A DNA stretch of 64,000 bases from an uncultured Spirochaetaceae bacterium (lineage in GTDB: Bacteria; Spirochaetota; Spirochaetia; Sphaerochaetales; Sphaerochaetaceae). Positions within the stretch are counted from its first letter, which is position 1; every line of letters begins with the position of its first letter. Shown in pieces: positions 17,925-27,575 of the stretch. The position numbers were made by a program, and so were the translations under genes. The notes below the pieces were generated by a model. The model saw only the letters and a list, made by a program, of their open reading frames with translations. It had not been told where the DNA came from and did no database searches. The stretch lies in contig CALXOL010000001.1 of the NCBI GenBank assembly GCA_944390015.1, forward strand, positions 124,001 through 188,000, in the 5' to 3' direction.

Positions 17925-19940
17925 TTATACATCAAGCATGCTTACATAAGTAGCATTCTGTTCAATAAACTCACGTCTTGGTTCAACATCCTCTCCCATA
18001 AGCATAGAGAACACCCTATCTGCTTCTTCAGCATCAGAAAGAGTAACCTGGCCAATCATCCTTGTCTCAGGATTCATCGTTGTTTCCCAGAGTTCTTCCT
18101 TCTCCATCTCTCCAAGACCTTTGTACCTCTGTGCGATAACCTTTCCTTCATCGCCTTGGGCATATTCATCAATTATCTTCTTTTTCTCCTCTTCCATATA
18201 GGCATAGAAAACCTTCTTACCTATGGTGATTTTATAAAGAGGAGGCATTGCAAAATATACATATCCAGCTTCGATAAGAGGCTTCATATAACGGAAGAAG
18301 AAAGTAAGCAAAAGAGTTCTGATATGAGATCCATCAACATCAGCATCTGCCATAATGATGACCTTATGATAGCGAACTTTGCTCAAATCAAACGTCATTT
18401 CTTCTCCAGCGGCTTCTTTTGCATCATGATCCGCCTGGCTCTCATTGTATCTTGTTATACCGGCTCCTATAGTCTGGATAACAGGGTGAAGCTTATCATT
18501 ATTGAGAACTTTGACTTCCTGCGCTTTTTCAACATTAAGCATCTTTCCCCATAGTGGAAGAATTGCCTGGAAACGACTATCTCTTCCTTGTTTTGCAGTT
18601 CCACCAGCTGAGTCACCCTCAACAATGAACACCTCACATTTTGCTGGATCCTTTTCAGAACAATCAGCAAGCTTACCGGGAAGGCCACCACCTTCATTCT
18701 TCTTACGTATGTTTTCTCTTGCTTTTCTAGCTGCTACACGACCAAGAGCCGCATTAGTAACTTTATCAAGCAACTTATCTATGGCATCAGGAAATTCATC
18801 AAAATAATTTGTGAGATTCTCATATACGAGAGAATCTACAACACCTCTAACAGAAGAATTTCCAAGCTTCATCTTGGTTTGCCCTTCAAACTGCGGTTCT
18901 GGAAGCTTTACGGAAACGATGGCCGTAAGTCCTTCTGAAATATCAGAAGCCTCAAGGCTCTCAGAATATTTTTTGAGATATTTGGCACTCTTTTTAAGCT
19001 GATTGTTAAGACATCTGGAAAGAGCTGTCCTAAAACCAACAAGATGTGTACCACCCTCTCTTGTATTGATGTTGTTTACGAACGTATATATTTTCTCGTC
19101 GTATTTATCATTGTACTGTAAAGCAACCTCAACAGAAACATCCTTATTCTGTTCTATTTTTCTTACACCTTCGAATGAGATTGGATCAAAAAGGGTAGTT
19201 TTATATTCGTTAAGATACTTAACAAAGGAAGAGAGCCCTCCTTCTGCATGTAAAGTATCTTTCCTTACTAAATCGCCTCTATCATCTTCAAATTCGATTT
19301 TAATTCCTTTGTTTAGATAAGAAAGCTCTCTGAATCTATTTAGTAAGGTATCATAATTAAAGCTGTTTCTCTCCATGATTGAGAAATCAGGGGTAAAACG
19401 GACATATGTTCCTGTCTTATCGGTATCCCCAATAATCTCAACATCTTTTTCAGGTATACCTTTATGATAAACCTGACGATAAACCTTAGGAGCTCTGTAT
19501 ACTATTACCTCCAAAGTATCCGAAAGAGCGTTTACACAGGATACACCTACGCCATGGAGTCCTCCTGATACCTTATATGCATTGTCATCGAATTTTCCAC
19601 CTGCATGAAGTTGTGTAAGTACAACCTCCAAGGTACTTTTCTTCTCCGTCGGATGAAAATCAACAGGAATACCTCTTCCATTATCAAGAACAGAGCAGTA
19701 TTCCTCCCCGTCATCACCTTTTTCAAGTTTTATGACAATAGTATCACAATAGCCAGCCATAGCTTCGTCGATAGAATTGTCCACAACCTCATAAACCAGA
19801 TGATGCAAACCATCGATGCCAGTACTGCCAATATACATGCCCGGTCTTTCACGTACTGGTTCAAGACCTTTGAGAACTTTAATCTCATCGCTAGTATAGT
19901 GCTTGCTAGCCTCTTCTTTTCTTTCGATTTCTTCGCTCAT
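17925..19940 (-). CDS. gyrB: DNA gyrase subunit B
   Basis: The 671-residue ATPase subunit of gyrase has a GHKL ATP site (VYEVVDNSIDEAMAG, DNGRGIPVD, GGLHGVGVSCVNALS) and a TOPRIM domain with EGDSAGG near residue 438 and DADVDGSHIRTLLL near residue 531. The C-terminal RYKGLGEM motif is also present. Its sequence is clearly different from the ParE-type gene at 57 kb. A GGAAAG SD lies before the ATG, and a TATATT further upstream may be its -10. It diverges from dnaA and is followed closely by gyrA. Confidence 0.97.
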   Translation of the reverse strand: MSEEIERKEEASKHYTSDEIKVLKGLEPVRERPGMYIGSTGIDGLHHLVYEVVDNSIDEAMAGYCDTIVIKLEKGDDGEEYCSVLDNGRGIPVDFHPTEKKSTLEVVLTQLHAGGKFDDNAYKVSGGLHGVGVSCVNALSDTLEVIVYRAPKVYRQVYHKGIPEKDVEIIGDTDKTGTYVRFTPDFSIMERNSFNYDTLLNRFRELSYLNKGIKIEFEDDRGDLVRKDTLHAEGGLSSFVKYLNEYKTTLFDPISFEGVRKIEQNKDVSVEVALQYNDKYDEKIYTFVNNINTREGGTHLVGFRTALSRCLNNQLKKSAKYLKKYSESLEASDISEGLTAIVSVKLPEPQFEGQTKMKLGNSSVRGVVDSLVYENLTNYFDEFPDAIDKLLDKVTNAALGRVAARKARENIRKKNEGGGLPGKLADCSEKDPAKCEVFIVEGDSAGGTAKQGRDSRFQAILPLWGKMLNVEKAQEVKVLNNDKLHPVIQTIGAGITRYNESQADHDAKEAAGEEMTFDLSKVRYHKVIIMADADVDGSHIRTLLLTFFFRYMKPLIEAGYVYFAMPPLYKITIGKKVFYAYMEEEKKKIIDEYAQGDEGKVIAQRYKGLGEMEKEELWETTMNPETRMIGQVTLSDAEEADRVFSMLMGEDVEPRREFIEQNATYVSMLDV

Positions 19941-20172
19941 ATCTTTCCTTTTTTCTTGTAAAATATAAACAATGAAAATTGTTTAAATAAAACCCAAAGT
20001 GTTTTTATATTATATATATAAATATTAATTAATGCAATAATCATACCTTTTACTTTTCTGTTAATAATTTTTTGCATTAAAATAAGTTATTCTTCAAAAA
20101 CAATGGTAGTTGAAAATTGGACTTGAAGAAAGAGGCTCAGGCAGTTAACATAATTGACACGGGATATTAGAA

Positions 20173-21507
20173 ATGCTTAAGGATCTATGGATTGAGACAG
20201 TAGAAAGATTAAATCAAACGATGCCCTCATCTGGAAAGATGTGGCTTAAAAATGCACATTTTAAAGATGAGAAGGATAATAATGTAATTCTTTCTTTTTC
20301 CTCTCCTTTCTATCTGGATTCTTTTAAAAAGAAATGTCAGGAACAGGCTGAAAACGTATTATCGGATTTTGCTGGTACAGATATAAAACTAACTCTTGAA
20401 GTTGACAATAATATAAAAGAAGAAGAGATTGTTGAGAAAAAAATCACAAAATTATCTGAGAAGAAGAAAGCAGTAAACGAAACTCTCAACAGTGATTATA
20501 CATTCGATAACTTTATTGTAGGAGAGAACAATCTTTTCGCATGTAATGTAGCAAAGGTAATTTCAAATAATCCAGGAACTAGCTTTAACCCATGTCTGAT
20601 CTATGGAGGAGTAGGACTTGGAAAAACTCATCTTATACAGGCAATAGGAAATTATATATATGACCATAATCCTAAAATGAAAGTCATATATGTGACTGCT
20701 GAAACATTCACAAATGAACTCATACAGGCAATATCAAATAAAACAGCAAATGCTAAGTTCAAAACAAAATACAGAACAGCAGATGTCCTTCTGATAGACG
20801 ATATACATTTTATTGCAGATAAAATAAGTACTCAGGAGGAAATTTTCCATACTTTCAATGAGCTTACGGAAAGAAACAAACAGATAGTATTCACATGTGA
20901 CCGTCCATTAACTGAACTTACGGGTATAAATGAAAGACTCATAACAAGATTCAGAAAAGGCGCTAATGTAGATCTGCAGCCTCCTCAGTATGAGACAAGG
21001 ATGGCGATTGCATTGAAAAAATGCAAAGATCTTAATTTCAAGATATCCCAGGAAGTTCTTGAATATATCTGTCTTAACATAAAAACCAATATAAGGGATC
21101 TTGAAGGTGCTCTTACAACTCTTTATTCATTCTCCGAACTGGTGGGAAAGGAGATAACTAAAGAAATAGCAATGGAACATATTAAGAACTTTATTCCCAC
21201 ACAGATGATAAAAAGCACAGAAGTTACCATAGATCAGATAATAAGCCAGACAGCTTCTTATTTTAATGTATCTACTTTTGATATAAGAGGAAAAAGCAGA
21301 AATAAGAATGTTTCTTTAGCTCGTCATATATCAATGTATCTATCGAGTACAATGACAAATCTCTCTTTAACTGAAATAGGCAAATATTTTGACAGTAAAG
21401 ACCACACCACTGTAAGTTATGCAATTAATAAGATAAAAAGCATAGAAGAGAGTGATGAGAGCATAAAAAGGGCTACAGAGACAATCATAAGTAATCTTAA
21501 AAAATAA
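20173..21507 (+). CDS. dnaA: Chromosomal replication initiator DnaA
   Basis: This 444-residue AAA+ protein opens oriC and helps load the helicase. The N-terminal domain I (about residues 1-80) is followed by a lysine-rich linker. The ATPase has FIVGENNLFA, Walker A GGVGLGKTH near residue 145, LLIDDIHFIADK as Walker B, and the arginine finger region GINERLITRF. Domain IV carries SLARHISMYLS and DHTTVSYAINKI, which read DnaA boxes. The boxes themselves lie directly downstream. The start has only a weak GGGA as SD. The 232-bp gap to gyrB is AT-rich, with no further feature I can support. Confidence 0.98.
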   Translation: MLKDLWIETVERLNQTMPSSGKMWLKNAHFKDEKDNNVILSFSSPFYLDSFKKKCQEQAENVLSDFAGTDIKLTLEVDNNIKEEEIVEKKITKLSEKKKAVNETLNSDYTFDNFIVGENNLFACNVAKVISNNPGTSFNPCLIYGGVGLGKTHLIQAIGNYIYDHNPKMKVIYVTAETFTNELIQAISNKTANAKFKTKYRTADVLLIDDIHFIADKISTQEEIFHTFNELTERNKQIVFTCDRPLTELTGINERLITRFRKGANVDLQPPQYETRMAIALKKCKDLNFKISQEVLEYICLNIKTNIRDLEGALTTLYSFSELVGKEITKEIAMEHIKNFIPTQMIKSTEVTIDQIISQTASYFNVSTFDIRGKSRNKNVSLARHISMYLSSTMTNLSLTEIGKYFDSKDHTTVSYAINKIKSIEESDESIKRATETIISNLKK

Positions 21508-21822
21508 CTAATCTATTATTTTCTAATTAACAGTTTTCCACATTTTATGGGGAAAACCTGTGGAAAACTTGGTAAAAAGATGAATAAAAGCTGTTAATAA
21601 AATTATTGTTTTTTCTCTTTCAATTCCTTTTATTTTTATTTTCACTTGTTTTTCTGTGGAAAGATGTTAAAAACAAAGAAACTTTTCCACATAGTTTTCC
21701 ACATCATAAAATTATATTATATATATTATTAAGTGAGTTTTCCACACTTTCCACATATACTAATACTGCTACTAATCCTTTAAATATGTTATAATATAGT
21801 AGTAAATAAATTAGGAGGAGAA
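21508..21822. other. Replication origin oriC with seven DnaA boxes
   Basis: The 315-bp dnaA-dnaN gap holds repeated TTTTCCACA or CTTTCCACA: plus strand 21534-21542, 21683-21691, 21695-21703, 21738-21746, 21747-21755; minus strand 21559-21567 and 21655-21663. Between the boxes, at about 21705-21733, lies an almost pure A/T stretch, a good unwinding element. The position beside dnaA and the divergent gyrase genes agree. A TATAAT at 21790-21795 and AGGAGGAG before the dnaN start serve dnaN. Confidence 0.93.
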
Positions 21823-22926
21823 ATGAAATTCATCTGTCCATGTGAGACTCTCAGAAAAGAAATATCTTATGCATCAAATTTCACAACAAAAAGAAATGCA
21901 TTATCTATAACAAGCAATGTATTACTTGAAAATAAAAATAACACACTCACTATAAAGGCAACTGATACTAAAAATGGTTTTATCTCTTCTATTGAAGTGA
22001 GTACGATAGTACCTGGAAGTACGACTGTTCTTTGTGAGAAGTTCTTAGATGTTCTTAAAAATATTAATGGAGATGTAGAACTTGAGATAAGTCAGGAAAA
22101 TGATAATCTCTCAATAAAGAATTCAAACGAATCTAAATTCGTAGTTAACATGAGAACTGTAGATTCTGATAAATTCCCTGAGATGATTGAATATCCTGAA
22201 GAAGATTATTTTACCGTCGGTCAGAACTTGTTCTTTGACATGGTAGATAAGACAAGTTATGCAGTAGGTCATGAGGAATCAAGATTCTTTTTAACTGGTG
22301 TATATATTGAGTTTAAAAACGATAAACTCGTAATGGTTGCAACAGATGGTAAGAGATTGAATTGTGTAAGAAGAACTTTCGAACAGGAAATCAATACATT
22401 TGTTCCTTCAATTGTTCCAGTCAATTTTCTTAATAATCTCAAGATGATAGGATCTGGAGATGGTGTTCTAAGTCTTTCTTTTAAGAATGGATATGCTTTT
22501 GCTAATATTGAGGGAAGATATATGTATTCTCTTCTTATCACAGGTAATTATCCTAATTATGAGAGAGTTATTCCGAAGACTTTTGAATATAAGGCATCTG
22601 CAAGTACCAGTGAGATGATTAATGCAATTAATCTTATTTCCGTAACTATTGAAATGAAGAGTAAGAAAATCATTTTTGAAATCAACAGTGATGGAATAAT
22701 GGTAAGTGGAGAGGATTCTGATGGAAACAGTAAGAATGTTGTAAAATGTGATTACGATGGTCCAGCAATGAAGCTTTCATTTAATTATAACTTCCTTCAG
22801 GATGCTATAAAAAAGATAGAAAGTGATAATTTCTCCATTTGTTTTAATAATGCTAATACAGCTATAGGTCTTTTAAGCGAACCTGAATCAGATTATATAT
22901 TCATAATCATGCCTATGCAGGCTTAG
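21823..22926 (+). CDS. dnaN: DNA polymerase III beta subunit (sliding clamp)
   Basis: The 367-residue clamp forms a ring dimer that holds polymerase III on DNA. The three-fold repeated clamp fold is visible from the conserved MKFICPCETLRKEISYASNF start, the VATDGKRLNCVRRTF segment near residue 170 and the final FIIMPMQ, where the C-terminal residues line the peptide-binding pocket. An AGGAGGAG SD stands five bases before the ATG. It follows the origin and is separated by a single base from recF, so the dnaN-recF-DUF721 genes form an operon. Confidence 0.97.
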   Translation: MKFICPCETLRKEISYASNFTTKRNALSITSNVLLENKNNTLTIKATDTKNGFISSIEVSTIVPGSTTVLCEKFLDVLKNINGDVELEISQENDNLSIKNSNESKFVVNMRTVDSDKFPEMIEYPEEDYFTVGQNLFFDMVDKTSYAVGHEESRFFLTGVYIEFKNDKLVMVATDGKRLNCVRRTFEQEINTFVPSIVPVNFLNNLKMIGSGDGVLSLSFKNGYAFANIEGRYMYSLLITGNYPNYERVIPKTFEYKASASTSEMINAINLISVTIEMKSKKIIFEINSDGIMVSGEDSDGNSKNVVKCDYDGPAMKLSFNYNFLQDAIKKIESDNFSICFNNANTAIGLLSEPESDYIFIIMPMQA

Positions 22927-22927
22927 C

Positions 22928-24007
22928 ATGAGATTCGAAAAAATTAGAATTAATAATTTCAGAAACATATCCTCTCAGATTGTAGATATCTCTGCAGAGG
23001 ATATTGTTCTTATTGGGGAGAATGCCCAAGGAAAGACAAATTTTTTAGAAGCTTTATATACTTTATGCTATGGTTCTTCTTTCAAGACACCAAATCTTAG
23101 AGAAGCTGTCAGACATGGAGAAAATGGCTTTTTTCTGGAAGCTACTTTTATCAATGATTATGATGAGAGACAGTATGTCATGTTCTCTTATGAGAATGGA
23201 AAAAGAAATATAGAGATAGATGGTAAAAAAATAATAGACAGAAAAGAACTTATATATCAATTTCCGTGTATTATTTTCTCTCATGAAGACATTGAATTCT
23301 TAAAAGGGGAGCCTGAAACAAGAAGAAAATTCTTTGATCAGATGATGAGTCTATCAAATCCATCCTTTTTAGATGATATAAGACTTTATAGAAATGTTCT
23401 TTCAAAAAGAAATGCTGCAATAAAAACATCAGATAAAAGCCTAATAACGCTATATGATGAAAGACTTGCTAAATATGGATTAGTGATAATGAATGAAAGA
23501 GAAAAAGCCGTAAAAGAATTTAATAGTATATTTCCCCATCTTTTTTCAGTAGTATCTGGTGGAAAAGACGATTTATATATTCATTATCAGAAATCATGGC
23601 AGGATGTAGATTCCGTTGATGATATAGTATGTATTCTAAAGGAAAATATAGATAGGGATATAAAAATGCAGACTACCACCAGTGGCATTCATAGGGATAG
23701 ATTCTCAGTGCGTGATGGTAATGGAATATTCAATCAGACTGGATCTACAGGTCAGCTAAGATTATGTTCTTTAATATTTAGAATTGTTGAATCTAAATTC
23801 TTTGAAAAAAATACTGATAAAAAGCCAATACTTCTTTTTGATGATGTTTTATTAGAACTTGATAATAAAAAAAGAAGTGTTTTTCTTGACCAGATTGATT
23901 CTTATAGCCAGGCATTTTTTACTTTTCTCCCTCGTGAGATTTATTTTGATGAAAATCATAAAAAGCCATTATGCTATAATGTAATAGATGGAAAATATAG
24001 TTTATGA
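22928..24007 (+). CDS. recF: DNA replication and repair protein RecF
   Basis: The 359-residue SMC-like ATPase loads RecA at single-strand gaps. It starts with RFEKIRINNFRNI and has the Walker A GENAQGKTNFLEALY near residue 31. The signature TGSTGQLRLCSLIFRI is near residue 280, and Walker B is in PILLFDDVLLELDNKKR. It lies one base after dnaN and overlaps the DUF721 gene by four bases (ATGA), the usual arrangement at bacterial origins. Confidence 0.96.
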   Translation: MRFEKIRINNFRNISSQIVDISAEDIVLIGENAQGKTNFLEALYTLCYGSSFKTPNLREAVRHGENGFFLEATFINDYDERQYVMFSYENGKRNIEIDGKKIIDRKELIYQFPCIIFSHEDIEFLKGEPETRRKFFDQMMSLSNPSFLDDIRLYRNVLSKRNAAIKTSDKSLITLYDERLAKYGLVIMNEREKAVKEFNSIFPHLFSVVSGGKDDLYIHYQKSWQDVDSVDDIVCILKENIDRDIKMQTTTSGIHRDRFSVRDGNGIFNQTGSTGQLRLCSLIFRIVESKFFEKNTDKKPILLFDDVLLELDNKKRSVFLDQIDSYSQAFFTFLPREIYFDENHKKPLCYNVIDGKYSL

Positions 24008-24303
24008 GCGATTTCTATAAAAAGGCTGATGAGGTTCTCATTCCAGTTTTAGAAAAAATAGGAATGAATAAAAGTGATAAAGATAATAAAATAAATGAGA
24101 AATGGTCTGATATAACAGGAATGAGAATCAGCAAATATTCTTCATTTTATAAGATAGATAAAAGAACTCTTTATATAAATACTGATGACAGCCATTATAT
24201 TCCTTTAATCCTTGCTCAGAAAAAGAGAATTATTGAAAAATATAACAGTATTTTTCCCTCTGATGATATAAGATATATCAAAGTAATTGTGAATTCTATA
24301 TAA
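24004..24303 (+). CDS. DUF721 protein (DciA-like)
   Basis: This 99-residue protein has the short DUF721 fold: INEKWSDITGMRISKYSSFYKIDKRTLYINTDDSHYIPLIL followed by an RIIEKYNSIFP helix. Related DciA proteins help place the replicative helicase in bacteria without DnaC or DnaI. The position directly after recF and next to dnaA supports a role at the origin. It overlaps recF by four bases. Family assignment rests on motif pattern and gene order. Confidence 0.8.
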   Translation: MSDFYKKADEVLIPVLEKIGMNKSDKDNKINEKWSDITGMRISKYSSFYKIDKRTLYINTDDSHYIPLILAQKKRIIEKYNSIFPSDDIRYIKVIVNSI

Positions 24304-24322
24304 TTTCATACTGTATTGGTAC

Positions 24323-24351
24323 TTGACCATAAGAAAAAGTATCTATAAAAT
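24323..24351 (+). promoter_or_regulatory. rpmH promoter
   Basis: TTGACC (24323-24328), a 17-bp spacer and TAAAAT (24346-24351) lie about 70 bases before the rpmH ATG. A GGAG eight bases before the ATG is the SD. Confidence 0.6.
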
Positions 24352-24422
24352 TCATATCTCGGACACGTTTGTCTTTATAAGAAAAAAACAGCTAATTTAG
24401 CGAAGAATATTGGAGATTACTC

Positions 24423-24590
24423 ATGAGTAACAAAGGTAAGAGAACTTATCAGCCAAGTAAAAGGAAAAGAACAAGGAAATTCGGTTTCCGCGCAAGAATG
24501 GCTACAAAGGGAGGACGTCTCGTATTAGCACGTAGAAGAGCTAAAGGAAGACACAACCTTACAGTCAGCGATGAGAAGAAGCCTTACTAA
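24423..24590 (+). CDS. rpmH: 50S ribosomal protein L34
   Basis: This short 55-residue gene encodes a highly basic protein starting [16 protein letters not shown], followed by [20 protein letters not shown]. That is the conserved L34 core, which reads TYQPS, RKR, GFRARM and RRR. It has a C-terminal extension of about ten residues ([12 protein letters not shown]). L34 sits in the large ribosomal subunit. The gene stands in the expected rpmH-rnpA-yidC-jag order and overlaps the next gene, rnpA, by 20 bases in another frame. Confidence 0.96.
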   Translation: MSNKGKRTYQPSKRKRTRKFGFRARMATKGGRLVLARRRAKGRHNLTVSDEKKPY

Positions 24591-24927
24591 GACACAAATC
24601 ATCAGAAAAAAAGATGAAATTGATCGCATTTTCAAACAGGGAAAGAAGATAACCTGTGAGGGAATGCGATTAATATATCTTAATAACGGTCTTTCTTTTG
24701 ACAGAATAATTGTAATACCTGTCAGACACTTCGGTACAAGCGTTGAAAGAAACAAGGTAAGACGAAGGGTAAAAGAGATTTTCCGTACGTGGAATGATCG
24801 TCTTATAGAAGGATTATCTGATTCTGGTTTAGATATTGTCTTAGTAGTTTATCCAGGAAAGGTTTCCGATTTTTCCTTGCTTGAGGCCAATATGAATTCA
24901 TTATTGGTCAGGTTAAAACGGAAATAG
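24571..24927 (+). CDS. rnpA: Ribonuclease P protein component
   Basis: The 118-residue basic protein helps RNase P RNA cut tRNA leaders. The family signature is clear in [15 protein letters not shown], together with an N-terminal [20 protein letters not shown] that binds the leader strand. The start codon lies inside the end of rpmH (20 bases of overlap), so its translation probably depends on rpmH translation. The small yidD gene often found between rnpA and yidC is missing: only 77 bases separate them. Confidence 0.94.
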   Translation: MRRSLTKTQIIRKKDEIDRIFKQGKKITCEGMRLIYLNNGLSFDRIIVIPVRHFGTSVERNKVRRRVKEIFRTWNDRLIEGLSDSGLDIVLVVYPGKVSDFSLLEANMNSLLVRLKRK

Positions 24928-25004
24928 CTCCTATTATTTCTCTTCATGCAGAGTTTCCTATTCCTACTTTCCATGGATAAGCCTGATCTTTTTAAGGAGA
25001 TTAA

Positions 25005-26813
25005 ATGGATAGGAATACGATTTTAGCAATTGTTTTATGTACTATCGTAATTATTTTCTCAACTACCATCCAAGCTGTATTTTTTGCTCCGGATCCAAGT
25101 GCGGTCGTTGAGGATGCTACTGTTATAGATAGTAACGACAGTACGATTATTACTCATAGTGCATCTAATGCATATGGTAATGATTTTAAGGCCATAGGGG
25201 ATGAACCTGATAGCTCAACATTCGTAATAGAGAATGAAGTTTCTGAGTTTACATTTGATCCTGTAGGTGCGACTGTAAGCAGTATAAAGCTTAAAGAACA
25301 TCACACGGATGGTGAGCCTAGTGAGTTCATTTTCAAAGACAGTGATGATGTTAACCCATTCATGCTTTATGTTGGCGATGATAAGACAAATCCTATAGAT
25401 GCTGTATTTGATTATAAGATTACAAATCTTTCTGATAGGAATATAACACAGGTAAGATTCTCAAGAAGTTTTGAAACCAGCGATGGAAAAGAATTTACTA
25501 TAAACAAGATATATGCCGTGCCTATGAATGATGAGTACATGGTTCAGCTTGTTGTAAATATTTCCACAGCAGATGGAAGCAGCATACCTCTTAATTATGA
25601 CGGAGATAGTTATACATTGGGATTTGGTCCACAGGTTGGTCCTTATTTTGAATCAATGAGTTCAAGCTATGATTATAGGAGAATAAACTATCTAAGGGAT
25701 GATAGGGGTGGAAAGAGCAACGTCAATTACTCTAATGGAGTATTCACTTATAATGATTTTGATGCTGATGAATACCTTGATTGGATGAGTCTTACAGGTA
25801 AGTATTTCGTAGCAATAGGTATTCCAGAAACTCTTGATATCATCAATGAATACACTGCTACGAATATGACGTATTCAAGTGGGGTAAGCCAAGAAAACTA
25901 CTTCTATTTCACAAGAAAAGCAACTACTGATTCTACTATAACAGATGTATATTCATACTATCTTGGACCACAGAGTGCCAGTGAGCTTGATAGATATGAT
26001 AGAGCTGAGGATAATGTATTCGGACTAGAAGAACACAGATTAAGAGAGGCAATGGATTCTTCCTGGCTGTGGTGGCTTGAGACAATTCTTAACTGGTGTC
26101 TGTCTATGATATACCGTGTAATTCCTAATTATGGAGTTGCAATCATAATTCTTACTATCATAATCAAGCTACTTCTACATCCTCTTTCGAAGAAGGGTAC
26201 TGAGTCTACTGCTAAAATGAGTGCTCTTACTCCAAAACTTAATGCGATAAAAGAGAAGTATCCAGATAATCCACAGGCACAAAATGCTGCAATGGCAAAG
26301 CTTTATAAGGAAGAGGGAATAAATCCTATGAGTTCATGTTGGCCTATGTTGATTCAGTTCCCTATTCTTATTGCATTCTATGGATTATTGAATAAGAACA
26401 TCGACTTAAGAGGAGCGATGTTTATTCCAGGTTGGATAACTGACTTATCAATACCTGAGACAATATTTACGCTTCCTTTTAGGATTCCTCTAATTGGAAA
26501 TCAGATACATCTTCTACCGATTCTTTATACATTCAGTATGATTTTCAGTATGAAGATTACTCAGAATTCCTCATCAGCTGCTGCAGGTCAGGCTGGAATG
26601 ATGAAGTTCATGACATATGGAATGCCTATCATATTCTTCTTCATTCTTTACAATGCCCCATCAGGTCTTCTAGTTTACTGGTCTGCTACGAACCTGATTT
26701 CAATTGGTACTCAGATCTATGTAAACAAAAAGAAAGGTACGCAGTTCAAGCTTGAAATTCAGAAGGAAGATGAAGAAAAAGCTCTTGCGAAGAAGAAAAA
26801 GAGAAGGAAGTAA
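25005..26813 (+). CDS. yidC: Membrane protein insertase YidC
   Basis: The 602-residue insertase places proteins in the inner membrane. An N-terminal membrane helix (about residues 5-25) is followed by a large periplasmic beta domain (about 60-340), typical of diderm bacteria. The C-terminal insertase core follows (about 350-575), with WGVA-like NYGVAIIILTIIIKLLLHPLSKK, the MAKLYKEEGINPMSSCWPMLIQFPILIAFY segment and the final YWSATNLISIGTQIYV. The C-terminus is a basic tail. AGGAG precedes the ATG. The jag gene follows after two bases. Confidence 0.96.
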   Translation: MDRNTILAIVLCTIVIIFSTTIQAVFFAPDPSAVVEDATVIDSNDSTIITHSASNAYGNDFKAIGDEPDSSTFVIENEVSEFTFDPVGATVSSIKLKEHHTDGEPSEFIFKDSDDVNPFMLYVGDDKTNPIDAVFDYKITNLSDRNITQVRFSRSFETSDGKEFTINKIYAVPMNDEYMVQLVVNISTADGSSIPLNYDGDSYTLGFGPQVGPYFESMSSSYDYRRINYLRDDRGGKSNVNYSNGVFTYNDFDADEYLDWMSLTGKYFVAIGIPETLDIINEYTATNMTYSSGVSQENYFYFTRKATTDSTITDVYSYYLGPQSASELDRYDRAEDNVFGLEEHRLREAMDSSWLWWLETILNWCLSMIYRVIPNYGVAIIILTIIIKLLLHPLSKKGTESTAKMSALTPKLNAIKEKYPDNPQAQNAAMAKLYKEEGINPMSSCWPMLIQFPILIAFYGLLNKNIDLRGAMFIPGWITDLSIPETIFTLPFRIPLIGNQIHLLPILYTFSMIFSMKITQNSSSAAAGQAGMMKFMTYGMPIIFFFILYNAPSGLLVYWSATNLISIGTQIYVNKKKGTQFKLEIQKEDEEKALAKKKKRRK

Positions 26814-26815
26814 AA

Positions 26816-27520
26816 ATGTTTAAGGATTTTGAAGGAAAAACGGAGTCCGAAGCTTTGCAGAAGGCAAGGCAGGAATTAGGACTCGTAAATGATGATGTAT
26901 ATGTAGAAGTTCTTGAGGAGACTAAGAAAGGTCTCTTCAAGAGGAGTTATGTTAAAATCCGCGTCTATTATGGAGAAGAGGAAAAAGAAGATATAGAAAA
27001 GGCCAGTAATGCCGAGGATATTCCAGAGAAGGGCGAAAAACTCATAGCAGAGAGCGATGTTGAGAGGAAAACCATTGAGTTTATATCGACTCTTATAAGG
27101 AAAATGGGATATGAGGCCGATATTACTATTACATCAAGAAGAGATAGTAAGATATGTCTTAATATAGAAAGCGATAATTCGAGCATACTTATTGGCAGAA
27201 AGGGTAAGAATCTTGATGCCATACAGCTTCTTGCCAATGTATATGCGGCCAATATAGATGAGGATGCTAAAATAGTAATAGATAGTGAGAACTATCGTAT
27301 GAGGCATGAGGATCAGATTGTAAGGAATGCAATCAGAAGTGCCGAATATGTTAGAAGAAGCGGTAGAAGTAAGCTATTAGAGCCTATGAATCCTTTTGAG
27401 CGTCGCCTCGTTCATACTGCTTTAAATGATTTTAAGGGAGTTGATACCAAAAGCGAAGGAGAAGGGGTTTATAAGCAGGTAAGGATAATACCTACCGAAA
27501 GAAATAAAAATAACAGATAA
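26816..27520 (+). CDS. jag: Jag/KhpB RNA-binding protein (SpoIIIJ-associated)
   Basis: The 234-residue RNA-binding protein begins with a Jag-N domain (DFEGKTESEALQKARQELGL, KGLFKRSYVKIRV). After an acidic linker comes a KH domain with ILIGRKGKNLDAIQLLANVY, near residues 125-145. It ends in an R3H domain (MNPFERRLVHTALNDFKGVDTKSEGEG). Relatives bind RNA as KhpA-KhpB pairs and affect cell elongation. It directly follows yidC, as in most bacteria, and ends at a strong terminator. Confidence 0.94.
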   Translation: MFKDFEGKTESEALQKARQELGLVNDDVYVEVLEETKKGLFKRSYVKIRVYYGEEEKEDIEKASNAEDIPEKGEKLIAESDVERKTIEFISTLIRKMGYEADITITSRRDSKICLNIESDNSSILIGRKGKNLDAIQLLANVYAANIDEDAKIVIDSENYRMRHEDQIVRNAIRSAEYVRRSGRSKLLEPMNPFERRLVHTALNDFKGVDTKSEGEGVYKQVRIIPTERNKNNR

Positions 27521-27525
27521 ATTAA

Positions 27526-27560
27526 AAGGGTCACCTCAGATTTGGTGGCCCTTGATTTTT
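27526..27560 (+). terminator. Terminator of the yidC-jag operon
   Basis: A 10-bp stem with one G-T pair (27526-27535 with 27544-27553) is followed by GATTTTT. It separates jag from the convergent rubrerythrin gene. Confidence 0.85.
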
Positions 27561-27575
27561 CTAGAACTGTTTTAA

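Noticed and set aside
17886-18554. 222-codon open frame antisense to gyrA/gyrB
   Set aside because: Lies on the other strand of two well-conserved genes, with no domain or start signal.
24928-25004. Possible yidD remnant between rnpA and yidC
   Set aside because: Only 77 bases and no cysteine/proline pattern of YidD could be read in any frame.
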